This document shows positions 1-10,600 of a stretch of 64,000 bases of DNA, piece after piece. The notes under the pieces are model-generated. The model was not told where the DNA came from and did no database searches. It saw only the letters and a program-made list of their open reading frames with translations. How positions within the stretch are numbered: position 1 is the first letter of the stretch; each line of letters begins with the position of its first letter. Both the position numbers and the translations under genes were made by a program. The stretch is from an uncultured Clostridia bacterium (GTDB lineage: Bacteria > Bacillota > Clostridia > TANB77 > CAG-508), in NCBI GenBank assembly GCA_947627295.1, contig CANQVJ010000007.1, positions 43,144-107,143 of the forward strand, read 5' to 3'.

Positions 1-692
1 TTTACTTTATATGGTGCGTTTCTCTTTCCCCTTTCTGGCTCTGGAGAAAGGTATGGGCTATCGGTTTCAATTAGCATTTTATCATTTGGTACTGCTTTTA
101 TTACATCATTTGCTTTGTGTGCATTTTTAAATGTTACAGGTCCTGCAAACGATATGTAAAACCCTAGTGCTAACCCTTGTTTTACAAGTTCTACATTATG
201 CGGGCAGCAGTGAAATATTCCTTTGTGTTTTACAACATGTGCTCTTAAGATTTTTAATGTGTCATCCACCGCTTCTCTTGTATGAATTGTAATTGGTAAA
301 TCAAACTTGTTTGCCATTTCTATTTGCTTTATAAATGCTTCTTGCTGTAATTCTTTATTTTCTTTGTTCCAATAATAATCTAATCCTATCTCCCCTATTG
401 CTAAAACTATTTGCTGTTTTTCTTTTAAAGCTGTTTCCACAATTTGTTCTAATTCTTGGAGCTGTTTCAACAATTCTTCTTCTGTTTGTGGAATATCGTT
501 TGGAGATATTCCACATGTTGCATATAAATTATTTGCTTTTGCAAGTTCGATTGCTTGCTTTGTGGAACTTAAACTGTAACCTACTGTAACAAAATTAGTG
601 TTGTTTTCTTTTTTGCATTTTTCAATTATTTCTAATCTATCTTCATTAAATTTTGCATCGTCTAAGTGTGCATGTGAATCAAATAATTTCAT
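1..692 (-). CDS. tatD: TatD family metal-dependent DNase, 3' end cut by window
   Basis: This is a reading frame of 230 codons that runs off the left edge. The start is ATG at 692, behind a GAAGG ribosome site. The family fold is a TIM-barrel metal-dependent hydrolase, usually about 255 residues, so roughly 25 C-terminal residues are missing. Visible motifs are the N-terminal metal site FDSHAHLDD (residues 4-12), GEIGLDYYW, IHTREA and TDSPYLSPEP near the end. One deviation is HCCPHN where most family members have HCFSG. It starts 14 bases after the WG-repeat gene and is probably co-transcribed with it and spoIIE. TatD proteins are 3'-5' exonucleases or hydrolases of the cytoplasm; the exact substrate cannot be read from the sequence. 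Confidence 0.93.
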   Translation of the reverse strand, partial: MKLFDSHAHLDDAKFNEDRLEIIEKCKKENNTNFVTVGYSLSSTKQAIELAKANNLYATCGISPNDIPQTEEELLKQLQELEQIVETALKEKQQIVLAIGEIGLDYYWNKENKELQQEAFIKQIEMANKFDLPITIHTREAVDDTLKILRAHVVKHKGIFHCCPHNVELVKQGLALGFYISFAGPVTFKNAHKANDVIKAVPNDKMLIETDSPYLSPEPERGKRNAPYKV

Positions 693-706
693 TGTTTTCC
701 CTTCTT

Positions 707-1954
707 TTAATCTTTACAATAGTATTGCATATTTAAATCTGGACCTTTGTGCCATTTGCCTATGAAATCGACTAGTAGATATTCGTCTAAGTTATATGTT
801 GGCTCAATTACTACTTCTCCATTTTTATCTATGCTACCCCATTTGCCATTTTCCTTGATGCCGGCGAAGCCTTCTGCATTTTGTTCTGTTGCATCGTCAT
901 ATTTACATTCAACTACTTGTTCGCCTTGACTGTTTACGAAACCATATTTACCATTTTCTTTTTTCATGAATAGTGTATTTTCTTTAAATATCTCTGTTAC
1001 TGGCTCTTCTTCGAATTGGAAATTATAATATTTGTAATCTTCTCCAACTCTCATTTTTATATAATTTTTTTCAGTATCTATGTCTAAGAATATTCCTTCT
1101 AGTTTTTGTTCTAGGTTTTCGTCTAGGATTTTTGCATTGTATGCTTCGTCTTCTAATATGAAAATTTTTGCATCTTTATTGTATGTAATTGATGTACTTT
1201 CAAATGGTACTAATTCTTTTCCTTCTAAATCTGTAATTCCATATTTGCCTTCTTTTTTTGCAATTAGGTTATTCTCGCCAGCTTCTGTTACTTCTTCATA
1301 ATTTGGGTTTGTAAGTGTTTCTTCTTCTTTTTCTTCTAGCTGAATTTCGTTACCCTGTCTATCTATTATTTTTTCTTGATCATCTTTTTTTATTTTGAAC
1401 GCATTTTCTTGTTGGTTTACTGGTGTTATTTCTTCATATTCTTTTGGTAGGATTTCATTTCCTTCTAAATCTATCAAACCATATTTGTCGTCTTGTTTTA
1501 CTTTTAGTAAATTGTTTTCATACCACATTACTCCGTTTTCGTCAAAGTTTGATAGTGCTTCTATTTGTTGATATTCAGTGAATAGCTCTTCACTCTTGCT
1601 GTTTAGTGCTTTTGTGCTATATTCGCCTGTTTCATAGTTTACACCATATGTTACTATGAATACATCTTTTTTGTTATTAGGTATTACAATTAATTCTTCG
1701 TATGAGGGAGAGATTACATCTTCACCTTTGGAGTTTATTACTCCCCATTTGTTGTTTTCATAGCTTGAGAAATAACTTTCATTTGCTTCTTGAGTATGTA
1801 CTTGTTTATCTTTTTTCAAGATGTTTTTTACTATGAAAAATACCATTACTACAACTGCTATTGCAAGTATTAGTGCTACTATTTTTTTTATATTTAACTT
1901 TCCCTTTTTCTCTGGTTCTTTAACTCTTTTTCCTGCTGTTCTCACATACCTCAT
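707..1954 (-). CDS. Membrane-anchored WG-repeat protein
   Basis: The protein has 415 residues: a short basic cytoplasmic head, one membrane segment (about residues 23-44), then an extracytoplasmic region. That region carries at least five WG-type repeats, visible as NNKWGVINSKGEDVI, DDKYGLIDLEGNEIL, EGKYGITDLEGKELV, NGKYGFVNSQGEQVV and NGKWGSIDKNGEVVI. WG repeats form beta-rich binding surfaces of unknown ligand in many Firmicutes and Bacteroidetes. The gene begins 17 bases after the spoIIE stop and ends 14 bases before tatD, so it looks like the middle gene of a three-gene operon. Its presence behind spoIIE hints at an envelope role, but that is only context. No enzymatic motif is visible. 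Confidence 0.85.
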   Translation of the reverse strand: MRYVRTAGKRVKEPEKKGKLNIKKIVALILAIAVVVMVFFIVKNILKKDKQVHTQEANESYFSSYENNKWGVINSKGEDVISPSYEELIVIPNNKKDVFIVTYGVNYETGEYSTKALNSKSEELFTEYQQIEALSNFDENGVMWYENNLLKVKQDDKYGLIDLEGNEILPKEYEEITPVNQQENAFKIKKDDQEKIIDRQGNEIQLEEKEEETLTNPNYEEVTEAGENNLIAKKEGKYGITDLEGKELVPFESTSITYNKDAKIFILEDEAYNAKILDENLEQKLEGIFLDIDTEKNYIKMRVGEDYKYYNFQFEEEPVTEIFKENTLFMKKENGKYGFVNSQGEQVVECKYDDATEQNAEGFAGIKENGKWGSIDKNGEVVIEPTYNLDEYLLVDFIGKWHKGPDLNMQYYCKD

Positions 1955-1971
1955 ACAATAACACCTCTTTT

Positions 1972-4374
1972 TTATATTTCTTTAAATTTACAAATTATTA
2001 CTGATAAATCGTCTTTTATTCTGCCATAATTGTTATCAATTGCTTCTGTTAAAACTAGGTTTGCCATTTTTTGAGCCTTTTGTACTTCCATATCTTCTAA
2101 TAAATATTTTACCCATAGCTCTTTGTTTTGATATTCTACATTTGAATCTAAGATACCGTCTGAGCACATAAGTAATATATCTCCGTCAGAAATATCTCTA
2201 TCATATACATTTAGGTTTGTTTCTGAAACTATGCCTGCTGGTAATGAGTTTGCTTTAATTATTTGTACTCTTTTTTTGTTTTTTACATATGACGGACAGG
2301 CTCCACTTTTTATGAATTCTATTCTACCTTTGTATAAATCTATTATTGCAATATCAAGTGTTGCAAATTCTTCTTTATCTTGAGCAAGTAAGGTAGAGTT
2401 TATTAGTTTTAATGATATTTTGCTTTCAAATCCTGAAAGTAGTAAATTTTCTAATAATCTTAGGGTATGTGAGCTACTTTCATGTGCTTCTTTGCCTGTG
2501 CCCATGCCGTCGCTTAAAGCTATTAAATAGTTACCGTCTTTCAACCTTGTACCTATTAGGCTATCTCCTGAGACGCTGTTTCCTGTTTTGCAAGCTGTAC
2601 TTTTTGATATGGAAATTTTAAATTTATCTTTTGATAAAAATTTTAGGTGTGTTCCAATTGTTTCTTCATCTGATACTATTGGTTCTTTTAGAATTTTTGT
2701 TAATACTTCTTCTATTTCCTCTATTTTGGCTGTTTCCTCATTGTTGGTTAAATAGATTTCTACAAAGTATCTACTCTTTTTTCTTATACTTATTTCTTCA
2801 ATTGAAATTTCTCTTGCTCTTAGTTCTTTTATGATTTGCGTTTTTTGTTTTGCAAATTCGTTTTCATTTTCTGCTTCTTTTTTTATGCTTTTTGCCATTC
2901 CGTCAAGTGCTTGTGATACAGTGTTTAATTGGTCTTTGGCATTTTTGTTTACTTCTTCTATTTTCTTTTTCCATATGAATTCTGATTTACTTATTTTGTA
3001 TGAAACATTTATTGCTCCTACTATTTGTTTTATTGATTCTTGTAAAAATTTGTTTACTTCTTCATCTTCAGAGCCTATTATGTAGCTGTTGCACTCTTTG
3101 AATATTCTAATTAGGTCTTTACTTTTTATTTCTTGGTTGTCCAACATGTGCTCAAATATTTTGTCTACTATTTTGCCATTTGGTTCGACTATATCTTCAT
3201 ATAACATGTTTTCTTTATATGGTTCTAAGTTGTTAAATAGCTCTGCTTCAAATATTTCTTTGTTTTTCTTTTTGTTAAGATTTCCAAGGGCTCCGTGTTT
3301 TGTACCCTCTTTGTATGCTCTTGCCATGTCTTGAATTGCATTTGATGCATTGTTTAATTCTTCTGATACTTGCCTACTGCGGTTGAGGGTGCCTTCAGGT
3401 TGGATTGGCAAGAAATTACGCGGAATAAAATTTTCTATATCTATTGAGATTTTTTTAGGGATTAGTAGCAAACCTATTGATGCAATTAGTATTTCTTTAA
3501 AGTGTATTAGCTCTTTTGTGTAACCATTTGAAACATATGCTAACACAATGTTCCCTAAGACAAATCCAATTATTACTCCTAATTTTCCAAACCTGTTTAA
3601 TATTCCTGCTATCATGCCTGATAGGGCATAGGCTGATATCATTATTGGCTCTGTTTTTGTGATTACTCCAAGGGTTACACCTATTGTTACTCCTGCTGTT
3701 GCTCCAACTAGTACTCCATTTTTCCAGCCCAATATTAATACAACTAATATACTTAGAACATTGCTTAGTGATATTCCAAATATTGAAATCCCACTGAAAC
3801 TTGTTAGGGCTATTGATATTAATAGACTTGTTCCTATTACTTCTTCTATTGTAAACGCTCTTTTTTCACCAACGTCTTCTAATACTATTATGCTGTTTAC
3901 AAATATTTTGTAAAATACATATGCTATTATTGTAAATGTGAAACTTGCTATTATATCATATAGTGTGAAACTTTTGAAAATGCATTTTATTAGCATGACT
4001 ATAAGTGTTGATATTACTAGGTTCTTTCCTAACCTTATTTGTTCATTTTTTCCTTCTTCTTCATTGTATTTTGGTTTTATTATGAAAAATGTTGCAATCA
4101 TTAATATTGTTGTTAGTAAATATGTTAGTGCTCCGTCAATTCCAAATTTTATGAAGTTTCCAATTAATGATACTGCTATTATTCCTATTGCTGGTATGCT
4201 GTTTGCTAGACATGCTGCTACAAAACTTATTGCAAATGGCGCAAATTCTCCTGCTATTGGCACCATTGATATTAAAAATGATATTAGATATATTATTATA
4301 TATTTTATTGATATTATATTTGATAATACTGCTTTTGGCTTTTGTTGCTCAGCAGTTTTTGTGTTTTGAAACAT
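1972..4374 (-). CDS. spoIIE: Stage II sporulation protein E (PP2C serine phosphatase)
   Basis: The protein has 800 residues with the SpoIIE architecture: about ten hydrophobic segments (roughly residues 25-330), a coiled central region, and a C-terminal PP2C-type phosphatase domain (about 590-800). The phosphatase carries ALSDGMGTGKEAHESS near residue 620 and LLMCSDGILDSN further on, the aspartates that bind the two metals. In the family this enzyme dephosphorylates SpoIIAA in the forespore, releasing sigma F, and it helps position the polar septum. I chose ATG at 4374, since GAGGTGG sits five to nine bases upstream; an in-frame GTG at 4383 would lie inside that ribosome site. Length and domain order are typical, which points to a genuine spore former. 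Confidence 0.96.
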   Translation of the reverse strand: MFQNTKTAEQQKPKAVLSNIISIKYIIIYLISFLISMVPIAGEFAPFAISFVAACLANSIPAIGIIAVSLIGNFIKFGIDGALTYLLTTILMIATFFIIKPKYNEEEGKNEQIRLGKNLVISTLIVMLIKCIFKSFTLYDIIASFTFTIIAYVFYKIFVNSIIVLEDVGEKRAFTIEEVIGTSLLISIALTSFSGISIFGISLSNVLSILVVLILGWKNGVLVGATAGVTIGVTLGVITKTEPIMISAYALSGMIAGILNRFGKLGVIIGFVLGNIVLAYVSNGYTKELIHFKEILIASIGLLLIPKKISIDIENFIPRNFLPIQPEGTLNRSRQVSEELNNASNAIQDMARAYKEGTKHGALGNLNKKKNKEIFEAELFNNLEPYKENMLYEDIVEPNGKIVDKIFEHMLDNQEIKSKDLIRIFKECNSYIIGSEDEEVNKFLQESIKQIVGAINVSYKISKSEFIWKKKIEEVNKNAKDQLNTVSQALDGMAKSIKKEAENENEFAKQKTQIIKELRAREISIEEISIRKKSRYFVEIYLTNNEETAKIEEIEEVLTKILKEPIVSDEETIGTHLKFLSKDKFKISISKSTACKTGNSVSGDSLIGTRLKDGNYLIALSDGMGTGKEAHESSSHTLRLLENLLLSGFESKISLKLINSTLLAQDKEEFATLDIAIIDLYKGRIEFIKSGACPSYVKNKKRVQIIKANSLPAGIVSETNLNVYDRDISDGDILLMCSDGILDSNVEYQNKELWVKYLLEDMEVQKAQKMANLVLTEAIDNNYGRIKDDLSVIICKFKEI

Positions 4375-4383
4375 CCTTACCAC

Positions 4384-4601
4384 CTCTACTTCTTTTAAGT
4401 TTATTTTACTACTTGTCCTTTGTGGTTTTTGTCTTTTTTAGTAAGGTATAACAAATTTTTCATTGACAAGTTTTTTGTGGTTTTTACAAATTTCCTTACT
4501 AAGGCACTTTTATTTTATTATAATTTTAAAAAAATTGCAATATAAAACACCCTAAAATTTTTATTTTAGGGTGCTTAAATTTATATTAAGAAGTGATTTG
4601 C
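4384..4601. other. Intergenic region between giant surface gene and spoIIE
   Basis: It holds the terminator of the giant gene and the spoIIE leader. Two similar stretches on the minus strand, ACCACAAAAAACTTGTC and ACCACAAAGGACAAGT, lie about 60 bases apart. No convincing SigA promoter was found for spoIIE, which in relatives is driven by Spo0A-P. Confidence 0.4.
4540..4573 (-). terminator. Rho-independent terminator of the giant surface-protein gene
   Basis: The arms CACCCTAAAAT (4548-4558) and ATTTTAGGGTG (4563-4573) form an 11-bp stem with a four-base loop. On the minus strand it is followed by TTTTATATTGCAATTTTTTT. It lies 29 bases past the stop codon. Confidence 0.85.
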
Positions 4602-7600
4602 TTATTTATGTGTTTCTATATAGTATTTTAACATCATTTTTCTTCTTACATAGTCTAATGGTATTTGCATATCTTTAGATTCTACCATTTCTTTTAGTAG
4701 TTTTACATCTGATGCACTTTTACCTGTTGGTGGTGTGATTGTTGTTACTGCTGCTGTTGATGCATCGGCTTCTATTTCTATTCTGTCTTGGTTTGGATTT
4801 CCTGAATCGTCTGTTGGACCACCATTTGCTGGTTCTGGGTCAATGAAGTCTATTCTTGTTGTTAAATCAAATGTATTCTTGTCGCTGTCTGTTGGATTGC
4901 TTGGATCTAATAGACTGCTTATTGTTGGTGTTTGTGTTGGTATTAAGTTACCTTCCATATTGTATTCAGGAATTTCACCAGCAGTTTTTTGTAATTGTAG
5001 TAATTCTACTGCATTGAAGAATTCTTGGTCATTATCGTCTTCACTTAGTACTTTTTGTGCTGTGAATTTGATTTCTTGTTCTTCTCCTGCTTTCAACCAT
5101 GTGAATACATTGTTGTCTTCGAAGTCTAATTCATATTGTTTATTTGAATTTGTAGCATTTATTTGACCACTTTCTGCAAGTAAATCATTGATGTTTTGAG
5201 CTGTTGCATCTCTTAATACTGTTAGATATTTTTGGTTGATTGCTTGTAAACGTAGTTCATTGTTTGCTAATGTTTTATCTGGATTTGAATTATCTTGACC
5301 TGCGCCACCAAGAACATTGTTTTGATATTCGCCTGCTTCTACTTTAGCTTCATATAATTCATTTCCGCTGAAGTCTTCATTATCTAACATATGGTCTAAA
5401 ATTCTTTCTCTTTGTGATTTATTGCTTCCTTCTGAAATTGTTCCGTCGATATTTGGAGAAATTCTTTCCCAAGAATCGTTCTCTTTTGGTGCCAATGTAG
5501 GTGTTTCATCAGGTGTTTTTCTAAAGTCTAGCTTTTTATCTAAGAAGTCTAATATCATTGTCGGCCTTGCTTCTACTTGGTTTGTTGTATGTGCTAATCT
5601 ACTATCTACACCGCCTGGTAATTCTTTAGGTTTAATTACACTTGGGTCTGGTGCAGAATCTGTAAATGTATAGTAAGTGTTGTTCTTAGCATCTTGATAA
5701 TGTATGTCTAGGTCATTGCTTTCTTTATTTGTATTTGATGCTGTTATGAAATCTACATATCCTTCATTTTTTATCTTGTAGTTGTATTTGATTTCAAGTG
5801 TTGAGTTATACATGATTTCTTTATCTATTTCTGATTTCAATGTACCTATTGTTCCTAATGTATTTACTTTTCTACCGTATTCTTCTGATGCTGAATTATC
5901 TCTTTCGTTTTTAACATTTGCTTCTGGTGCTATGTAAATTGAGTTTACAAAGCTTCCTTTGATCTCTTGATTCTTATGATCGTCGTCACCGTCTGTTGTT
6001 GTATCTATTAGAACATTACCATTTTGTAGAACAACTCTCATTCTTTCAATTTTCTTATCTATTGTCATATCTTGTGTAGGTCTTTCAACAATACCAAAGT
6101 CTAAGTCTTTAATTACAACTTCTTTACCATTATTCAAATCGCCGTCTGTATATGCATTTAATTCGTCTGTATCGGCTCCGCCTGTGATGTCGTTTGTTGT
6201 AGGTACTTTATCTGGAGTTTGATGTATGTTGTCTTCTTCGTCTTCTAGTGGAATTTCAAATCTTGCTGTTCTTGATGTCATGTGTAATGCTAAGTTATCG
6301 TCTTTTTCTCCGTCTGCTGTTCTTTCAAGTGATGGATATGTTACTGCTCTTTGGGCATTATCACTTGCATCTAAGTTTCTATCTGTATCGTCTCCATTTC
6401 CGACTACTTCTGTTTGTTCGTCTGTGTATACCCTTTCTGCCATTTCGTCTGTTGCACTTGATTTATTTTCGTAATCGCTATGGTCTAGCCACCACCTTAC
6501 TTCTCCTGTTTCTTTATCATATCTTGCTTGGTCATTAAATGTGGTTGCTTTATATTGTTGTGGATATGTTTTTGCTTCTCCTGTTCCTTCTGTAATTTCT
6601 TTACCTACTATTACAGAGTCTTTACCCCATGTATACTTAACTATGTAGTTTCCTGGATAGAATCCTGATAAACTGTAGTTACCATTTTCGTCTGTGTAAA
6701 CAACCGCTCTTCTTACGTCTTTGTCTACACTAAATCCATTATCATAGTCATTATTTTCTTCAGGGTTTTGGAAGTCGCTATCATAACTCCATTGATTTGT
6801 ATCTCTTAAATAAGCTGTTAAGTTATCTGCTTCTTGATATTCTCCGTTTGGCGATTGGTCTTTTACATCACTTAATCTTTCTGTAAATTTATCGCCACTA
6901 TGTTCTAGTTCGACTAATTCGACTCTAACATGTTTTACGCTCTTATCTTCTCCGTCACGTAAACCGTTACCAATCCATTGCTGAGCTTCAGCTCCGCTTA
7001 TTGCGCCGCTATCTTCTTCTTTTGCAATGTCTTCAAATACATTTCCTTCTAGTACTCTGTTACCACTATCTGTTAGTGATAGGTCGAATACTGGTGCGTC
7101 GTCATTGTCGTCTTCATATGTGTTGAAGTCGTCTGGCTTATGGTTACCTGCTACAGAGTCTAAGTCTATACTTCCGTAATTTTCATTTAGTCCTGGTCTT
7201 TCAGATTCTTGATGTCTATGAGTTGTATATGCGTTTACTTCTATATAGTTATATAGTAGTAATGGTACACCGTATTCTCTTCCGTCATTTGTGAACAATT
7301 TAGTCATTGGTTCTCTTTCTAGTTTGTAATCTGTATAGATTGTTCTTGATTGTCCACCTGGAATATATCTTTGTTCGTCATTGATATAAGCATATTTTGC
7401 ACTTAATCCACCTTTTTCAATTAATTCTGTGTTTTGGTCTTGACTCGATACTTCACTTGCATCTTCATTCTTTCTTTCTTCTGTATTTTGTTTTGCTCCA
7501 ATTGGTTGATTTCCTGTTGCAAATTGTGAACTATCATTCCAGCTATCTACATGGAATTGTCCGCCTGCATTATATTCAGCTTCTTTTCCATAGTATTTAA

Positions 7601-10600
7601 ACATTTCTTGAGTTACGTCTTTTATTTCTGCATATCTATTATCATAGAAACTTACTAGCTCTGTTGGTCGCATCTCAAATTTTTCGCCTGCTTGGTTGCT
7701 AATTATTGTTTTATAGATTACGTGTATTTCTATAGGCTTATCTGGATTTATCTCTGGTATTAACTGTACTTCACTTGGATATACTTCTCTTCTGTATATA
7801 AATGTGTAGTTATCTTGGAATCTTGCTTTGATTTCAGATTTTTTATTTGTTTTAAATCTTTCATCATATTCTTCGTTTCCTAGATATTGATCTACTGTAG
7901 CTTGGTCATTTGTTTTTTCTTCATATTGATAGTAACGTATATATCCATTTTGCATTACTTGTATTTGCTCAATATCATTTGTTATAGAAATATCAGGTTG
8001 TGTTCTTGTAAATAGTCCTAAGTTAATATCTTTGATTGTATCTTGATCAACATTGTATTGAGAAAGTCTTTGCTCTCCTGCGGTTTGAGTATCTGCTTTA
8101 ATTTGATATTTGTTATTATTATCAGTTAATTGTTTGCTTGTTATGATACCACATTGACCTGGATCTGCGTAACCGTCGTCTTTAGAGTTATCTTGTTCTT
8201 GAGAAGCACCTGGTTCAGGTGTTCTACCTGGTAAGTTAGTTGTAGTATATTCTCCGTTACCACAAGGGTCTGCAGCTTCTCCTGATGCATTGATTGCTCC
8301 TGATACTTTTCCTTCATATCTAACTTTACGTTTATATACATAGCCAGTGGCAGGGTCTGTACCGTTTGGTTCAAATTTAATTGAAGTATCTCCTGCTTCT
8401 ATGTTGTTTTGTTCTACTTGTCCATTATCTGAAACTATTGTTTTGAATCTATCATTAAATGATTGTCTATCGTCTAGTTTTTCTAGAGCATGTGAACCAT
8501 TTGATGTGTCCTCTAATGTTGGGCTAAATACACTTTGATATTTCATACCATTGTAAGTAAATTCAATGTATCCGCTTCTTACAACATCTTCGATTGCTCT
8601 TTGAGATTTTCTGTTTCCGCCTTCGTCTTTTAGATTAATTCTTAATCTATATTTTCCGTCTGGACCTGTCATAACTGGTTTTGCATATTCTATTCCGTCG
8701 TCACTTATGAAGCGTACTTCTACTGGGCTCACCTTTTCGTCTCCTGAACCATATATATGGTCTCCGTCGTTTGGTGAATCTCCACGTTTGCTTTCTTCTG
8801 GAACATCTAAGAATACAAATCCTTCAAGGTCCATTCTTATTCTTTCGTTCTTGTGTAAGTATTGACTACTTGTATCGTCTATTACGATTGTTGGTCCTTC
8901 TACATCGAAGTATGGATTTTCAACTACACCGTCCTCGTCTGCTGTAAATCTACCTTTTCCGTCATCTCCTTCTGGGATGATGTTTCCTACAAAGTAGATG
9001 TATCCATTTTCATCTGTTAAGTATAGATGTTCATGTTCCGTTAGCATTGCCTCTCTTGCTTCGTGTGCGCTGTTTGCTGCTTTACAAGAATCGTTAAACG
9101 CTTTACGTCTTTCTTCATATGGTGGGATGTGGCTTGCTTCATGGTAACCGTGTACTACACAGTGTCCGCCACCTGGTTCAAATTCATTTGATACCCATGA
9201 ATCTTGATGTTCACACTCATAGAAGTGGCAATGTGTTGTTGCTCCGTCATGTTGATAGAATTCTGTATTATTTATAACTTCTGGATAATTTTCTTCATCT
9301 ATTCTCTTTTCATCAAATTTAAATCTGAATTTTTCAAGTCCTACGCCTTCAGCTTTTAAGATTACTTTTCTTAAATATCCACCTGTACCTGGTACTGGAG
9401 TTATATCTGTTGGAGTTCCTGGTGATTCTGGTGTTGGAATATCTGGTTGTGATGGAGGACTTGGTGATTCTTCTGGTTCCTTCTTATCTTCAAATGTTAC
9501 ATCTACATTGTTGTTCCATTCTATTTCTGGTTCAACAAATGGTTTGTCATCACCTGGCTCTTCGCCTGGCTCATCACCTGGTTGATCTTCTGGATTAGGC
9601 GCTGGTCTGCCCCCACCTTCTTCTTCCGGAGCATCACTTGGTTTTACTGGGCCTCCACTTGGTTGTTCTTCTGGGTCTCCACTTGAAACTTCACTTGGGT
9701 CACCGCTTGAAACTTCGCTTGGATCTCCACTTGGTTTTTCTTCTGGGGTGTCTGGGTTTGTTGGGTCATATCCTTCTGGTGGACCGTCTGGATTATCAGC
9801 TAAATCTCCACCTTCACTATAGAAAGTAACTACTGGGTGAGAATATTCTTTCTTTCTTGTGAATACTTCTACACCTTGTTGTTTAACTTTCTCTACACTG
9901 CCAATTAAATATGCAGGGTCCGCTGTTCCTTCTGTATAGTAGTATTCACCGTATTCAATTATTTCATCTTCTCCACCATTTTTCTTCTTTGTCTCTACTC
10001 TTACTTTTTGTAAGTCATCTGGTGTAACTTCTCTTATTTTATATGTTCCTGGTACTACATTTCTGATATATATTTCTCCGTCTGCATCACTTGTTGTAAA
10101 TACATATCCTGCTTCTACTGCTTTTTCATGAGAATCTATTTCTCTTCCTGGTTTATAGCCGTCATATTTAGGTTCTATATATACTTCATTTTTTCTTCCT
10201 GTGTTAATTCTTGCTCCTTCACGAGTATTGTATCCTTCAAGAGCATTAGGATTCATGAAGCATCCTTCATATGCTTGACTTATTCTCTTCTCGTCTTGAC
10301 GATCTGAAGTTTTTATTAATTGTATTGTAAATTGTTTTCCTTTTACACTCTTATCGTCTTTGTTCTTTGTTTTGATGTGTAATCCTGTTGCTGTTTCATC
10401 TCTAAATGTAACTTGTGAAAGTCCTTCATTTGTTGCTGAGTTTACATTTACTATTTGTGCTGGTGATTCGTCTATTACCCAATCACTTCTTGTTTCAGCA
10501 TCTTTCTTTGAGTTTATTTGTTTATCTGCTTCTTCTGCTGTAAGTGTTTTTTGTTTGTCTATACCTGGTTCACCTGTACCTTTTGATGTTGTTGGTGGTG

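Noticed and set aside
4602-4760. A hidden frameshift explaining the missing anchor of the giant protein
   Set aside because: Neither alternative frame encodes a hydrophobic helix before the terminator, and there is no CGG in the region.
8141-8374. Minus-strand frame inside the giant gene, and the many other long antisense frames over the surface genes
   Set aside because: They are shadows of the repetitive, low-stop composition of the SpaA/SdrD-B genes, without ribosome sites.
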